A stretch of 17,046 bases of DNA, taken from positions 1-17,046 of the forward strand of contig JNEM01011484.1 in the NCBI GenBank assembly GCA_000697335.1. Direction: 5' to 3'. The position numbers and the translations under genes are program-made. Below are positions 1 through 9,828 of this stretch, piece after piece. This DNA is from Conidiobolus incongruus B7586. Lineage: Eukaryota > Entomophthoromycota > Entomophthoromycetes > Entomophthorales > Conidiobolaceae. Every line of letters begins with the position of its first letter. Position 1 is the first letter of the stretch. The notes under the pieces were generated by a model that searched no databases, was not told the DNA's origin, and worked only from the letters and a program-made list of their open reading frames with translations.

Positions 1-1430
1 ATATATTTAAATATATTTAGTAAACTATTAGCAAAAATATTAACCTTTAATATTTAACCAAGGTGAGTTATAAATTTATAAGTTTTTAAGATAAAAGGAT
101 ATCTTTTTTCTTTTTTTGTTATTATTTTATATAATATTTTATAGATATACTAAATTTTTTTTATTAGTATTATTATACCTAAATCCCTCTCTAAAAAAAT
201 TTACTTGTATATTAATTAACTTTATAAAGAAAGTAAATCAACTTGTGATATTATTAGAATTACTAGTGTTAGCTAGTTTATTATAGTTAAAGTTGTTAAG
301 AATAACAATAAAGAAACATTTAAACTTAAATTTAAGTGTATTAAAATTATAGATAAATATAATAAAAAATATATTTATAAGTTGGTTAATATAAGCAAAT
401 ATAGTATTATTATAAAAATACAACAGGAATTATAAGATTATACAAGAATATTAGTTAGCACTAATACTATTATATATGTTTTACATTAGTATAGATATTA
501 CTTACACTTTAAGAAAAAAACACCCCCAACTAAAGAAATCTTATTATAAAGTTAAATAAGAGTTTAAATATTATCACTAATGTTAAATTAAAATTAATTA
601 GAGTAAAGTTATTTAATCTAATAAAACAAAAATATACTTTAATAGATTTAATAAAAAAGTTAAATATTTTAAAAAAGATGCAAAATTATTTTATAACTAT
701 TATGTTAATTTTACCCAAAAATATAATAATAGGTTAATTATTATTTAAGGATATATATTGTTTTTAGGTGTAGGGTATCTTTATAAAGTTAATAAAGGAA
801 TTAATATTAAGATATACTAAAGTATTTTAAACAATGAATTGAAAAAAACCATTAAATAATATAGGTTAAATAAATCTCATATTATTTTCTAATAAGATAA
901 TACCTCTTACTATATTATAACTTTTATTACTAAGTAACTTAAAAATAACAAGATAATAGTTATAAAATAGCTTTTTCAATTTTTTAACTTTAATTTAATT
1001 AAATACCTTTAGAATTAGTTAAAAAAAGCTATTAAAGTTTTCCCTTTAGCAAAAAATTTAGATTAATTTTAAAAATATATTTAAGAAACATAAAACAAGA
1101 TTGACTTTTTTTAGTATAAGAAGTTAATTGATTCTATACCCCATAAACTTAAAAAAGTTAAAAGAGTTAAAAAAGTTAAAGGTAGATATACTAAGTTTTA
1201 ATTTTTTTTATCACCAAAAACCTATATATTTATAACTTACCCTAGGTAAAATTTAAAGATTTATATTTTAGCTAATTAATAACTAAATATCATCATATAA
1301 TAATATATATAATTAATAAATATAATAGATTTTAATTATTTAATTTAGGTTTATTTTATTAAATACTAATTAAGTTATTAGTAAAAATATAAGTGTTTTT
1401 GATTTTATAACTTATTTTTATAAGTTAGTG
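1..1430 (+). mobile_element. Tc1/mariner DNA transposon copy 1, decayed, cut by the window edge
   Basis: The stretch is an inverted match of the complete copy at 2505-4076 along its whole length. It ends at 1430 with the family's 35-bp terminal repeat followed by TA (1431-1432). The left terminal repeat, about 130 bp more, lies outside the window. The transposase reads left to right at roughly 165-1201 and contains many in-frame stops. Recognisable Tc1 landmarks include a helix-turn-helix region near the start, the 'DN' segment around 890 and a degenerate form of the SPDLNPIEHLWD block near 1000. Compared with the complete copy it has more A and T, with almost all differences being C to T or G to A. 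It is a dead copy. Confidence 0.88.
1396..1430. repeat. Terminal inverted repeat, right end of Tc1 copy 1
   Basis: This 35-bp end matches the ends of the complete element (4042-4076, and 2505-2539 in inverse orientation), with differences that are transitions. It is followed by TA. The core TTTTTGATTTTATAACTTA also holds the outer direct repeat. Confidence 0.85.
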
Positions 1431-1884
1431 TATTTTTATATAATTTTATTAGCTATAAACTATATAATTAATTTATATCTTTATAACTAAATTAATAATA
1501 TAAATAATATTGAATTATCTAACAAACTAGGTTCCTTTTTCTCTTTCAATTCTTATTATTTATTATCTATTATATTATTTTCTAGGCTTAAAATTATATC
1601 TTGTTAATATTATAGTATATTGGTATTATTTAATATATATCTTAGTATATCAGTAACCTATCTTAGATTGAAGCATAATTAAACTTTATTTATATTTTTA
1701 TACTATTTTACCATATTTTATATCATATTACTTTTATATTAAGTCTTCCTTTATATTATATTGTTATTTTATCACTATGTTTAAAATTTTAATAAAGGAT
1801 TAAAAATAATTATATATAAAAATAAAAGTTATATATTAATTAATTAATATTTAATTATTAAAAAAATATGTAATATTTTTATAT
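1431..1884. other. AT-rich spacer, no gene seen
   Basis: The stretch is between the right end of Tc1 copy 1 and the start of the older copy. All frames are broken by frequent stops and no family motif is readable. A 15-base word, TTGAAGCATAATTAA, occurs near 1668 and again near 1947; by itself this is too short to call an element. Confidence 0.6.
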
Positions 1885-2502
1885 TGATAAAGAGTAATTT
1901 TTTATTATAAATAATCTAAAAAATAAAAATAATTTATATGTTTATTTGAAGCATAATTAATTCTGAATTAAACTTATTTATTTTGAATTATATTACCTAA
2001 ATATATTTTATATTAATAATCAAAAATATTGAATTAAATTGAATTAATTATTAATTTTTGATAAAAGCTTAAAATTATATAAAATAAATTATAAACTTTC
2101 AGGTTTTAGTTATAATAAGAAAATTAAAACTTAATATAACTATCATTTGCTAGTTTTATTTCTTTAAGTTTATAAGATATAATATTAATTATCTTTTTAT
2201 TTTAAAGGAAATTAACCTTAATTTTAATTATTCAAATATATTTCAAAAAGTATTTAAATTTTTTGTTAAGATAAAAATTATGAATTTTTTCAAATATAAT
2301 ACTTAAAATATTTAATAAAATTAATATAAAAAGATTAAAAAATTAAAAAATTAAATAAATTTATAAAAAAAATTTTAATTTTAATATTTTTTATATTTTA
2401 TTAAATTGAAAAGCTTTATTTTGGTTAATTAATTTTAATTTATAATAGGATATTTTTAATTAAAAGTATTTTTTAAATTATATATAATAATTTTATTATT
2501 AA
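1885..2502 (-). mobile_element. Older Tc1 copy, 3' part (left half of a split element)
   Basis: Positions about 2084-2350 align with the transposase 3' end of the complete copy (2695-2950). The shared order is an inner repeat (ATAAATTATAAA at 2084 versus GTGAGTTATAAA), then AAAATTAAAAC, then CTTTAAGTTTATAAGATATA, then AAAGGAAATTAACC. A weakly recognisable terminal repeat lies about 175-185 bp further left, near 1886-1925, as the family layout predicts. Divergence is much greater than between copies 1 and 2. Orientation matches 4079-4637, so I read the two as halves of one old insertion separated by the complete copy. The left boundary is approximate. Confidence 0.65.
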
Positions 2503-2504
2503 TA

Positions 2505-2539
2505 TACTAACTTGCAAAAGTAAGTTATAAAATCAAAAA
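2505..2539. repeat. Terminal inverted repeat, left end of Tc1 copy 2
   Basis: It starts TACTAACTTG and contains the outer direct repeat GTAAGTTATAAAATC from 2520. It pairs with 4042-4076 and is preceded by TA. The inner direct repeat (GTGAGTTATAAATTTGTAGG) begins at 2695, 175 bp away. Confidence 0.88.
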
Positions 2540-4041
2540 CACCTATATTTTTACTAATAACTTAATTAATATTTAATGAAATAAACCTAAATTAAATAAT
2601 TAAAATCTATTATATTTATTAGTTATATATATCATTAAATGATGATATTTAGCTATTAATTGGCTAAAATATAAACCTTTAAATTTTACCTATAGTGAGT
2701 TATAAATTTGTAGGTTTTTGGTGATAAAAAAATTAAAACCTAGTGTATCTACCTTTAACTTTTCTAACTTCTTTAAGTTTGTAGGGTATAGAATCAATTA
2801 ACTTTTTACACTAGGAAAGGTTAATCTTGTTCTATACTTCTTGAACATATTCCTAAAGTTGATTTAAATTTTTTATTGGGGGGGAAAGCTTTAATAACTT
2901 TTTTTAACTAATCCTAAAGGTGTTTAATTAGATTAAAGTTAGGAGATTAAAGAAACCACTTTATAACTGTTATCTTGTTATTTTTAAGCTATTTAGTAAT
3001 AAAAGTTATAATATAGTAAAAGGTATTATCTTACTAGAAAATAACATTAGATTTGTTTAACCTATATTATTCAATGGTTTTTTTCAATTCATTGTTTAGA
3101 ATACTTTAGTACATTTTAGTATTAATTCCCCCATTAACTTTATAAAAATACCTTACATCTAAAAACAACATATATCCCCAAATAATAATTAACCTACTAT
3201 TATACTTTTGGGTAAAATTAACATGATAGTTACAAAGTAATTCTATATCTTTTTTGAAGCATCTAGCTTTTTTATTAAATTTACTAAAGTATATTTTTGT
3301 TTTATTAAATTAAATAACCTTACTTTAATTAGTTTTAGTTTAATATTAGTAGTGACATTTAAATTCTTGTTTAGTTTTATAGTAGGATTTTTTTAGTTGG
3401 GGGTGTTTTTTCTTAAAGTATAAGTAGTATCTATGCTAATGTAAAACACATATAATAGTATCAGTGTTAACTAATATTCTTGTATAGTCTTATAGTTCTT
3501 GTTGTATTTCTACAACAGTACCACACTTGCTTGTATTAACAAACCTACAGATATACTTCTTATTATATTCATCTATAATTTTAACACACTTAAGTTTAGG
3601 TTTAAATGTTTCTTTATTGCTATTCTTAACAACTTTAACTATAGTAAACTAACTAACACTAGTAATTCTAGCAATATCACAAGTTAATTTACCTTCTTTA
3701 TAAAATTAATTAATATACAAGTAGATTTTTTTAGAGAGGGATTTAAGTATAATAATACTAATAAAAAAAATTTAGTATATCTATAAAATATTATATAAAA
3801 TAATAGCAAAGAGAGAAAAAAGATATGGTTATATATTGTTAAATATATCCCCTTATCTCAAAAACCCACAAATTTATAACTTACCTTGGTTAAATATTAA
3901 AGGTTAATATTTTTGCTAATAGTTTACTAAATATATCTAAATATATTTATTTATTATTAAATAATATACCTTAATTATATATTATAGTTTCAAGTAATCT
4001 AATATATACAATTGTTTTAGTTATTAATTAAAATATATATA

Positions 4042-4076
4042 TTTTTGATTTTATAACTCACTTTTGTGGGTTAGTG
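4042..4076. repeat. Terminal inverted repeat, right end of Tc1 copy 2
   Basis: This is the best-preserved terminus of the family in the window, reading CACTAACCCACAAAAGTGAG on the minus strand from 4076. TA follows at 4077-4078. The inner repeat at this end starts at 3884 on the minus strand, 177 bp from the outer one at 4061, mirroring the left end. Confidence 0.9.
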
Positions 4077-4078
4077 TA

Positions 4079-4637
4079 TATATATTTAATTTTTAATATA
4101 TCATTATAATAATATTTTATTTTTTTATATTAATTAACCTATTAATAAATTTTTTATTTTATATATATTTGATTTTAATATAATTTAATTTATTTTTTTA
4201 ATAATCTTATCATAAATATTAAATAATTATGGTAATTTAATAATTATATAAATTAATTGATTAATATTATAAAGTTTATTAATATATAAGTAAATTTTTT
4301 AAAAAGATTTAAATATTACAATATTAATTATAAAGATTTAATATAAAATAAATACAATATATATAATATAATAATAAAATGGAAATTATTTATAAGTTTT
4401 GTTATTTATATCTTTTTAATTTATACAGCCATAAATTTATCATTTACTTAAGATAAATTTGAAATTTTAATTTATTAACCAATAATTAATAGAATATAAT
4501 TAAATTTAGTTAGTTATAACTAAAAAATATGTTTTAAATATATAATTAAATTAAAATTAATTTAATTAAGAGTCAATTAATTTACAAGTAAATATATAGG
4601 TGATTTTGATTTTATAACTTACTTTTGTAGGTTAATA
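4079..4637 (-). mobile_element. Older Tc1 copy, 5' part (right half of a split element)
   Basis: Positions about 4260-4637 align with the 5' end of the complete copy (about 3700-4076). TTTATTAATATATAAGTAAA corresponds to the stretch before the transposase start, an inner repeat ends at 4447, and a terminal repeat occupies 4603-4637. The outer-to-inner spacing (4622 to 4447) is again 175 bp. Alignment left of 4260 is too eroded to trust. The position directly against the right flank of the complete copy, and the same orientation as 1885-2502, suggest that one old element was interrupted. The two halves total about 1180 bp against 1572, so a central part is lost or unreadable. Confidence 0.68.
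4603..4637. repeat. Terminal repeat of the older Tc1 copy
   Basis: It differs from 4042-4076 at about six of 35 positions, nearly all transitions. The TA duplication next to it is no longer clear (TT follows). Confidence 0.75.
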
Positions 4638-4667
4638 TTATCTAAAACTATATATTCTCTTATCTAT

Positions 4668-4691
4668 TATATATATATATATATATATATT
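4668..4691. repeat. TA dinucleotide microsatellite, about 12 units
   Basis: The stretch is uninterrupted alternating T and A. It lies just beyond the old Tc1 terminus. Confidence 0.9.
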
Positions 4692-5584
4692 TTTCTCAAA
4701 TTATTATTATATTTGAAAAATCAAAAATTAAAAAATTTCCCATTTTGTTAATTCTTATGTATTATTAATATATATCAAAGTTTAAATTATTATTTTAATC
4801 AATTAATACTATTTTAAAATATATTGAAATAATTAGCAATCCTTTAATATTACTTGAATCATTGATTAATTTTTTGAACAAAAAAATAATATGATTATAA
4901 AATTGATAATCAAACTGATTGTAATATGATTAATATGATTAGACTGATTAAAAAATTATATTTTTTTGGCTTGAAGTGAAAATGAAGATAATCTAAAAAA
5001 TTGGTGAATAAATAGATATAGACCAATATGTTGTGATTAAGGATATTTCAATTAATTTAGAATTAAATCATACACCAAATCAACCTTAAGTTACATATAT
5101 AAAATATCTAAATTCCACTTGAGTATATAACTATGACGATGTTTGAAGAAATTTATATTTTTAGCTATTTATACCTATTCCTTATAGTTGGCTAAAAAAT
5201 TACAAACAACATAATATAATTTAGTAAGAATGAATAGTATTATAACATAATTTTAGAATGATAATTCTGGCATTAAAGAATTACTCCAAAACAATAATAA
5301 CATTAATCAATTTTTTTATTAATATCAATTTCAAGTTATTCCAAATAGCTCACTTATCATTATATATATTAATTATTATTATAATACAAATCAATAAACT
5401 GGTTAATTTCAATTTTTGAAGTGTATGAGTATATTATGTCGGTTTCAATATTTACAATAAATTAGTTTACCTGCTGTAAAAATAAGTTTAATATTTAATG
5501 CTCTATCTATAGTGTTATTAGCGAATTTATTTCCAATAGTTTAATTAAAATCTGATTTAATCATAGTAAAAATTTTGAATTCAT
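4692..5584. other. AT-rich spacer, no gene seen
   Basis: No reading frame of useful length occurs and I recognise no RNA gene. The stretch ATGTCGGTTTC at 5436-5446 is a little like a conserved large-subunit rRNA word, but the likeness does not extend. Confidence 0.6.
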
Positions 5585-5700
5585 TTATAATTAATGATCT
5601 AATGCAACTCAAAGACTAAAAATTGGAATTACTAGTAATCCGAGACTATTAAATGTATTAGAACAATATACTGATATAACATGTATTTATTATTGAAATA
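5585..5700 (+). pseudogene. Decayed small-subunit rRNA fragment of bacterial/mitochondrial type (NUMT-like)
   Basis: GCAACTC at 5604-5610 and GGAATTACTAGTAATC at 5625-5640 match two highly conserved words of 16S-type rRNA. In E. coli these read GCAACTC and GGAATCGCTAGTAATC, around position 1330-1345. The spacer between them is 14 bases here, the same as in E. coli. The next conserved stretch, TTGTACACACCGCCCG, appears to survive as ATGTATTTATTATTG at 5681-5695, at about the expected distance and mostly with C to T and G to A changes. The eukaryotic 18S rRNA differs at the core word, which points to a mitochondrial source. The rest of the gene is not recognisable, so this is a fossil, not a working rRNA gene. 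Both ends are approximate. Confidence 0.72.
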
Positions 5701-5917
5701 CCTAATAAAGCCACTCAACTATATTATTACAAATATGTATATTCAGGTATATAACAAATTTTTGAAAAATTTCAAAGAATTTAAGACTGACATCATCATT
5801 TCATCAAATATAAATCAAAAATTCCCATAATAAACGACACTATTAAACTGTATAAATTAAACCTATTTACAAGTAATCAATAATCAACTTAATATATAAA
5901 AAAATATTAAGCATATA

Positions 5918-6634
5918 ATGATTTTATTAAATAATGGAATACTAACTTCTAAAACGCTGTTTACTAATTCGAATTTTAAATTTATTAAACACTCATATTA
6001 TCCAATTATCAAATCATGTCAATTTCATATATTTTCAAAATTAAATAGTGAAAAGAAACCCTCTGAAAATGAGATTGAAATGGGAAGAGGTAAACCTACC
6101 TAAATTATCTTAAATATACTTGAGATTAAGTCAATTTTAGGTATTAGAGTATTGAGGGAAGATTTTGAAAATTTTATTCAAAAAGGTTTGTCTAATACTC
6201 AAATTTATCACCAAAATATTATGTTAATGGAATCTACTCACTCCAACTTGACTTTGAGAGGCAAATTTTATTATTTATTATTTATCAAATTAGCCCGTCT
6301 GAGTCTCAAATGGTACTTTAAAGACCTATCATTCGTTGCTACCCATTTTCATGTGATTGAGGATTTACACACAGTCACAGTGCGCTGGAAGTTGGAGGGC
6401 ACTTCCAGACCTGCACTCATTCTCCCCGCCTCGTCTCATATTGAGCCCTCTATTTATGAGGGAATTTTTAGTTATCAATTCGATGATAGTGGCAAAATTA
6501 TAGTACATAAAATCGAAAAAATTCATCCTAATCCTCATTTCGATAAACTAATACCTAGAATCGCTTGGTGGTGGTGGTTGAGACGTTCGAAACCTGAACT
6601 TTCTTTAACCTCTTCCTTACCCTCTCAAAAATAA
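5918..6634 (+). CDS. DUF2358/C6orf136-like protein, probably mitochondrial
   Basis: There are two exons, 5918-6089 and 6141-6634, with a 51-bp GT..AG intron, giving 221 residues. Joining them turns the first exon's end into ...EMGR-G-IRVLREDFENF, so the apparent start inside exon 2 is not real. Residues about 60-190 match my memory of DUF2358 proteins (human C6orf136): an FxxxL/YHxN start, then TLRGKFYYLLF, a charged middle with VRWKLEG, then IVHKIEKIHPNP. The family is SnoaL-like in predicted fold and its biochemical role is unknown to me. The first 45 residues are rich in Ser, Thr, Lys and Asn and have no acidic residue, which suits a mitochondrial targeting sequence; that is inference. Odd feature: four tryptophans in a row (W200-203) followed by LRR near the C-terminus. 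It lies 1145 bp upstream of the NUXM-type gene on the same strand, with no sign of co-transcription. Confidence 0.8.
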
Positions 6635-7779
6635 TCGATATATTTATTACATTTTTGGTTAATGAAATACCTAAATTATATTAGACTTAGAAATTAAATA
6701 TAATAGTTATATGATTTAATAATTTGTTAATTTCGATACTGATTTTATAATAAAGGAACTCATTAATACCTATTATTAAATAATATATTGAATTGTTTAG
6801 TTTAGTGAAATATATTCTCTTAGTAATGAATTAAATTTGATAGCTTAAGAATAAGTTCTGATTATTGAATGAAATATTTTTTAATATAACTATAAATCAT
6901 TTCAATTAAATTGCCATACTTAAATAATGAGATATATTAAATTTGAGTTCATTTTAGTTACCTTATATATTTGGATTCATTCATAATTAAGGTGATTTTA
7001 CCTTTCATTATTTTCTTTTCGATTATTGTATAGATTAAATATAGCTTGAATTGAGAAATTGTTTAATTTGAATCATTCAAAATTTCCATTTGAAAAAAAT
7101 TTAATAATTAAAAATTAAATTTATTTAAAGATATATCAAATATATATATATATATATAACTTATTTGGATTAGAGTATTTATTTTTTTTCTTAAATAATT
7201 TTTATTTGGTATCATCATTAATACTGACAATTTTTATTCAAATTATTTCAAAAATATATTAATTTCAAAGTTAATAATTATTAATAAAAAAATACTTTTA
7301 ATAGATAAACTTGAGAAATAGGATTTTGAAAGTGAGATTTATTAAATCTTTATTATTAAAATTATAACAACATACATCTCATTCATAAAACATATGATTG
7401 TTAATTTTTATTCAAATAAATTGATCAAAATTGATAGATAATCAAAAATTGATAAAAAAGATAATTAGAAAGATATTGAATCCCATAATTTTAAATCAAA
7501 TTAATGTAATTACAAGATTGTAATTATTATTGGAATAATCAATGTGTTAATACATCAAATTAATCAAAGTAATTTATATCATTTAATTATTATATTATCC
7601 AATATTTGATTATATTTTATTCGATTCAATTCATAATTTTATTATATATAAATTAATTATAAAAAATTATAAGTTGTAAACTTAATTTAGTTAATAATTT
7701 TCAAAATAAATTTAATCCATAATGTATAAAATTCAACTAATAAAATTATTTTGATTATCATAGTATTAAATTATAAATT
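6635..7779. other. AT-rich intergenic stretch with a TA microsatellite
   Basis: It holds the 3' flank of the DUF2358 gene and the promoter of the complex I gene. An 18-base alternating TA run lies at 7141-7158. The base composition makes TATA-like words meaningless here, and no RNA gene or open frame is evident. Confidence 0.6.
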
Positions 7780-8498
7780 ATGAGTGATAAAAACGACGTT
7801 AATATTCCCGAACCTTTACCCCAATTTGAAAGAAAGCTAAACACTCCTTATCCTGCCATTGATTTGGATCCCTCATTCAGTCGTGTTGTCCGCTACTTCA
7901 GAGGTGAAGATTACGCCGCTTGGGCCGGTTTGACTGCCGCTTTCCCTGGTATTTACTTATTTTTGGGTTAGTTTATTCGAAAATTCTCATTAAGTATTGT
8001 TTTTAACACTTGAATTTTTATTTAGACAAGGTCTCTCCCCCCAAAAAAGCATTACCTCTCAGAGGTAATTTGATGATGTGCGGTTTATTGGGTACTATGG
8101 CCGGTTTCTTCTACGCTTACCAATCTTCCAGCAGTAAGTTTATTTTATATAAATCAATTAACTTGAACATAATTTATTGATTCAAATTTATCAAGTGCGC
8201 TTCTGGGGTTGGACCGAAAACCAAAGAGAACAACAAAAGGATTTAGAAGAAATGAAAAAGCGTGTTAGCCAAGGTTTACCCTTATATGGAGAATCTCAAC
8301 TTGATCCCTTCTTCCAACAAACTGCTGCTAATAATTCTCGTTATGCTGCCTTAAAATTATGTAAATTTTTAATTCTATTTAATATTATATGATTTATATT
8401 AACCATTGTTTTTAGCTACTCTACCCTGGTTCAACTTTGTTAATCACAACTACCACGGTGTTGACACTTCTAAATATTATGAAAAATCTGATGAATAA
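7780..8498 (+). CDS. Complex I accessory subunit, fungal 21-kDa / NUXM type
   Basis: There are four exons: 7780-7966, 8026-8133, 8196-8360 and 8416-8498, with introns of 59, 62 and 55 bp, giving 180 residues. The protein matches the fungal NADH:ubiquinone oxidoreductase 21-kDa family (Neurospora 20.9-kDa subunit, Yarrowia NUXM), an accessory subunit of the inner-membrane arm. The N-terminal part carries PLPQFERKLNTPYPAIDLDP and SRVVRYFRGEDY. Two hydrophobic segments follow, at about 46-63 and 75-95. The C-terminal part has MRFWGWTEN, a charged helix (about residues 103-120) and LPWFNFVNHNYHGV. Length is close to the usual 180-190. Joining restores a methionine codon across intron 2 (SSS-M-RFW). 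Codons are richer in C-ending forms (TTC, GCC, TAC) than in the neighbours, as expected for a strongly expressed respiratory gene. It implies a mitochondrion with complex I. Family assignment is from recalled motifs, not a search. Confidence 0.92.
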
Positions 8499-9828
8499 TA
8501 TTCTAATTCAATATACACCACTTCTTTTAAATTAAAACTTACCCCCTCTATTAAATAAAAGTCTTCAATTTAACTTAAATATTTTATAACTTTGTATTTC
8601 ATAAATATAATAATTATTTTATTAATTGTCAATGTTGTCAAATAATATAGTAATTTTGTATTGTTTGCTAGGATTATCAATGCTATGTTGTTATCACAAT
8701 TTAAAGATCTTATGATAAATTATTAAAGCTTGAAAAATATATTGAATATTTCATTTATTTCATAATTGATAAATTAAAATACCAAACTTAATACTATAAA
8801 ATTATTTATGTTATATAAAAATTTTAATCATATTGTATATAATAGATTGAATTATCAAAACATTTCAATTTAAATAAGAAATTAACTAGTATGATAAATT
8901 TTTAATTTTTTATCATATAATTGCTCTCCTAACTAAACACAGTTCGATGTTCATTTAAAATGAAAAAATTATCAAAAACTTGGTATGATTTAATTAATAT
9001 TATATCTTGATTAAAATTGAATTATGGTCAACGTTAAAAATAATATTCGACTCAGGCTTAGAATTTTGATTTTTTAAATACCTAAAATTTAACTTGGTAT
9101 TATTTTCAATCTGATATTAGAACTATTTTGGAATTAAAGAATTATTTAAAAATATTTTTTATAAATTCATCTAATCAATAATAATTGATAACCGTTCATT
9201 TGTATTATATTCAAAATCTTTTTAAATATAATACTAATATCCCAATGATACTATATCATAATTTCAAAATATAAATCAAATAAACTATTATTAAAAATAA
9301 TTTATTATGTATTCAAAAGTTCAAACTATAGAAATAAAAGCAATTAAATATTCAGTTACCACTTCATTAATATTAATTTCCTTATTCAACTTTGACAATT
9401 TTTTCACTATAAAACAATGAGTTTCCAATTATCCTATTATGTATTATATTGTTTTTAAAATTTGATAAAGTGCTTAAAATTTGTGATTGCCAAGTATTTA
9501 AATTTTTTGAATAATTGATATTGATTATATATTATTATTATTATTATATAGAGTTTGATTTAATTTTATAAATGTTTTCATTTTTAATAGTTATTTGAAT
9601 TATTTTTATTTTGATTGTATTTTGATAATAAAGGGAAAATTAATCAAATTAATTAAAAATTTTTGGTTAATATAAAATTTTTTTCAAACCCATTAAAATT
9701 GATTAAAACCAAGTCCCAAATTAAAAATTAAATTTCCAAAATTAGATTTAAATGCTTTTCCATTTATTAAATAATACTCAAACTATTTGAAATATTAATT
9801 AATAATAAAAAATTTATCATTATTCATT
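8499..9828. other. AT-rich intergenic stretch, no gene seen
   Basis: This is 1.3 kb between the complex I gene and ATG4. It contains an ATT trinucleotide run at 9531-9547. No tRNA-like T-loop, no long frame and no transposon terminus of the family seen at the left was recognised. Confidence 0.6.

Larger units (their letters stand above)
2505..4076 (-). mobile_element. Tc1/mariner DNA transposon copy 2, full length, inactive
   Basis: The element is 1572 bp, bounded by 35-bp inverted repeats (30 of 35 bases match and the five differences are all transitions) and flanked on both sides by TA (2503-2504 and 4077-4078), the usual Tc1/mariner target duplication. The transposase reads right to left from roughly 3790 to a stop at 2733-2735. 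Translated pieces match the Tc1 family: CDIARITSVS (helix-turn-helix), NGGINTKMY, KVIKAFP, and LIDSIPYKLKEVRKVKG near the C-terminus. The block corresponding to SPDLNPIEHLWD reads SPNFNLIKHL with stops. The catalytic glutamate of the DD34E triad is therefore lysine, and several Trp and Gln codons have become TAG or TAA. A seven-G run lies at 2878-2884. It cannot encode an active transposase. Confidence 0.92.

Noticed and set aside
238-423. A 61-residue minus-strand frame resembling the 62-residue plus-strand frame at 3499-3687
   Set aside because: Both are antisense to the Tc1 transposase. They look alike because the transposon copies are homologous, and AT-rich antisense DNA readily stays open.
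1668-1961. Direct repeat TTGAAGCATAATTAA near 1668 and 1947
   Set aside because: It is short, sits in low-complexity DNA, and has no terminal structure or target duplication around it.
5430-5460. ATGTCGGTTTC, a little like a conserved large-subunit rRNA word
   Set aside because: The match does not extend in either direction, so chance is the better explanation.
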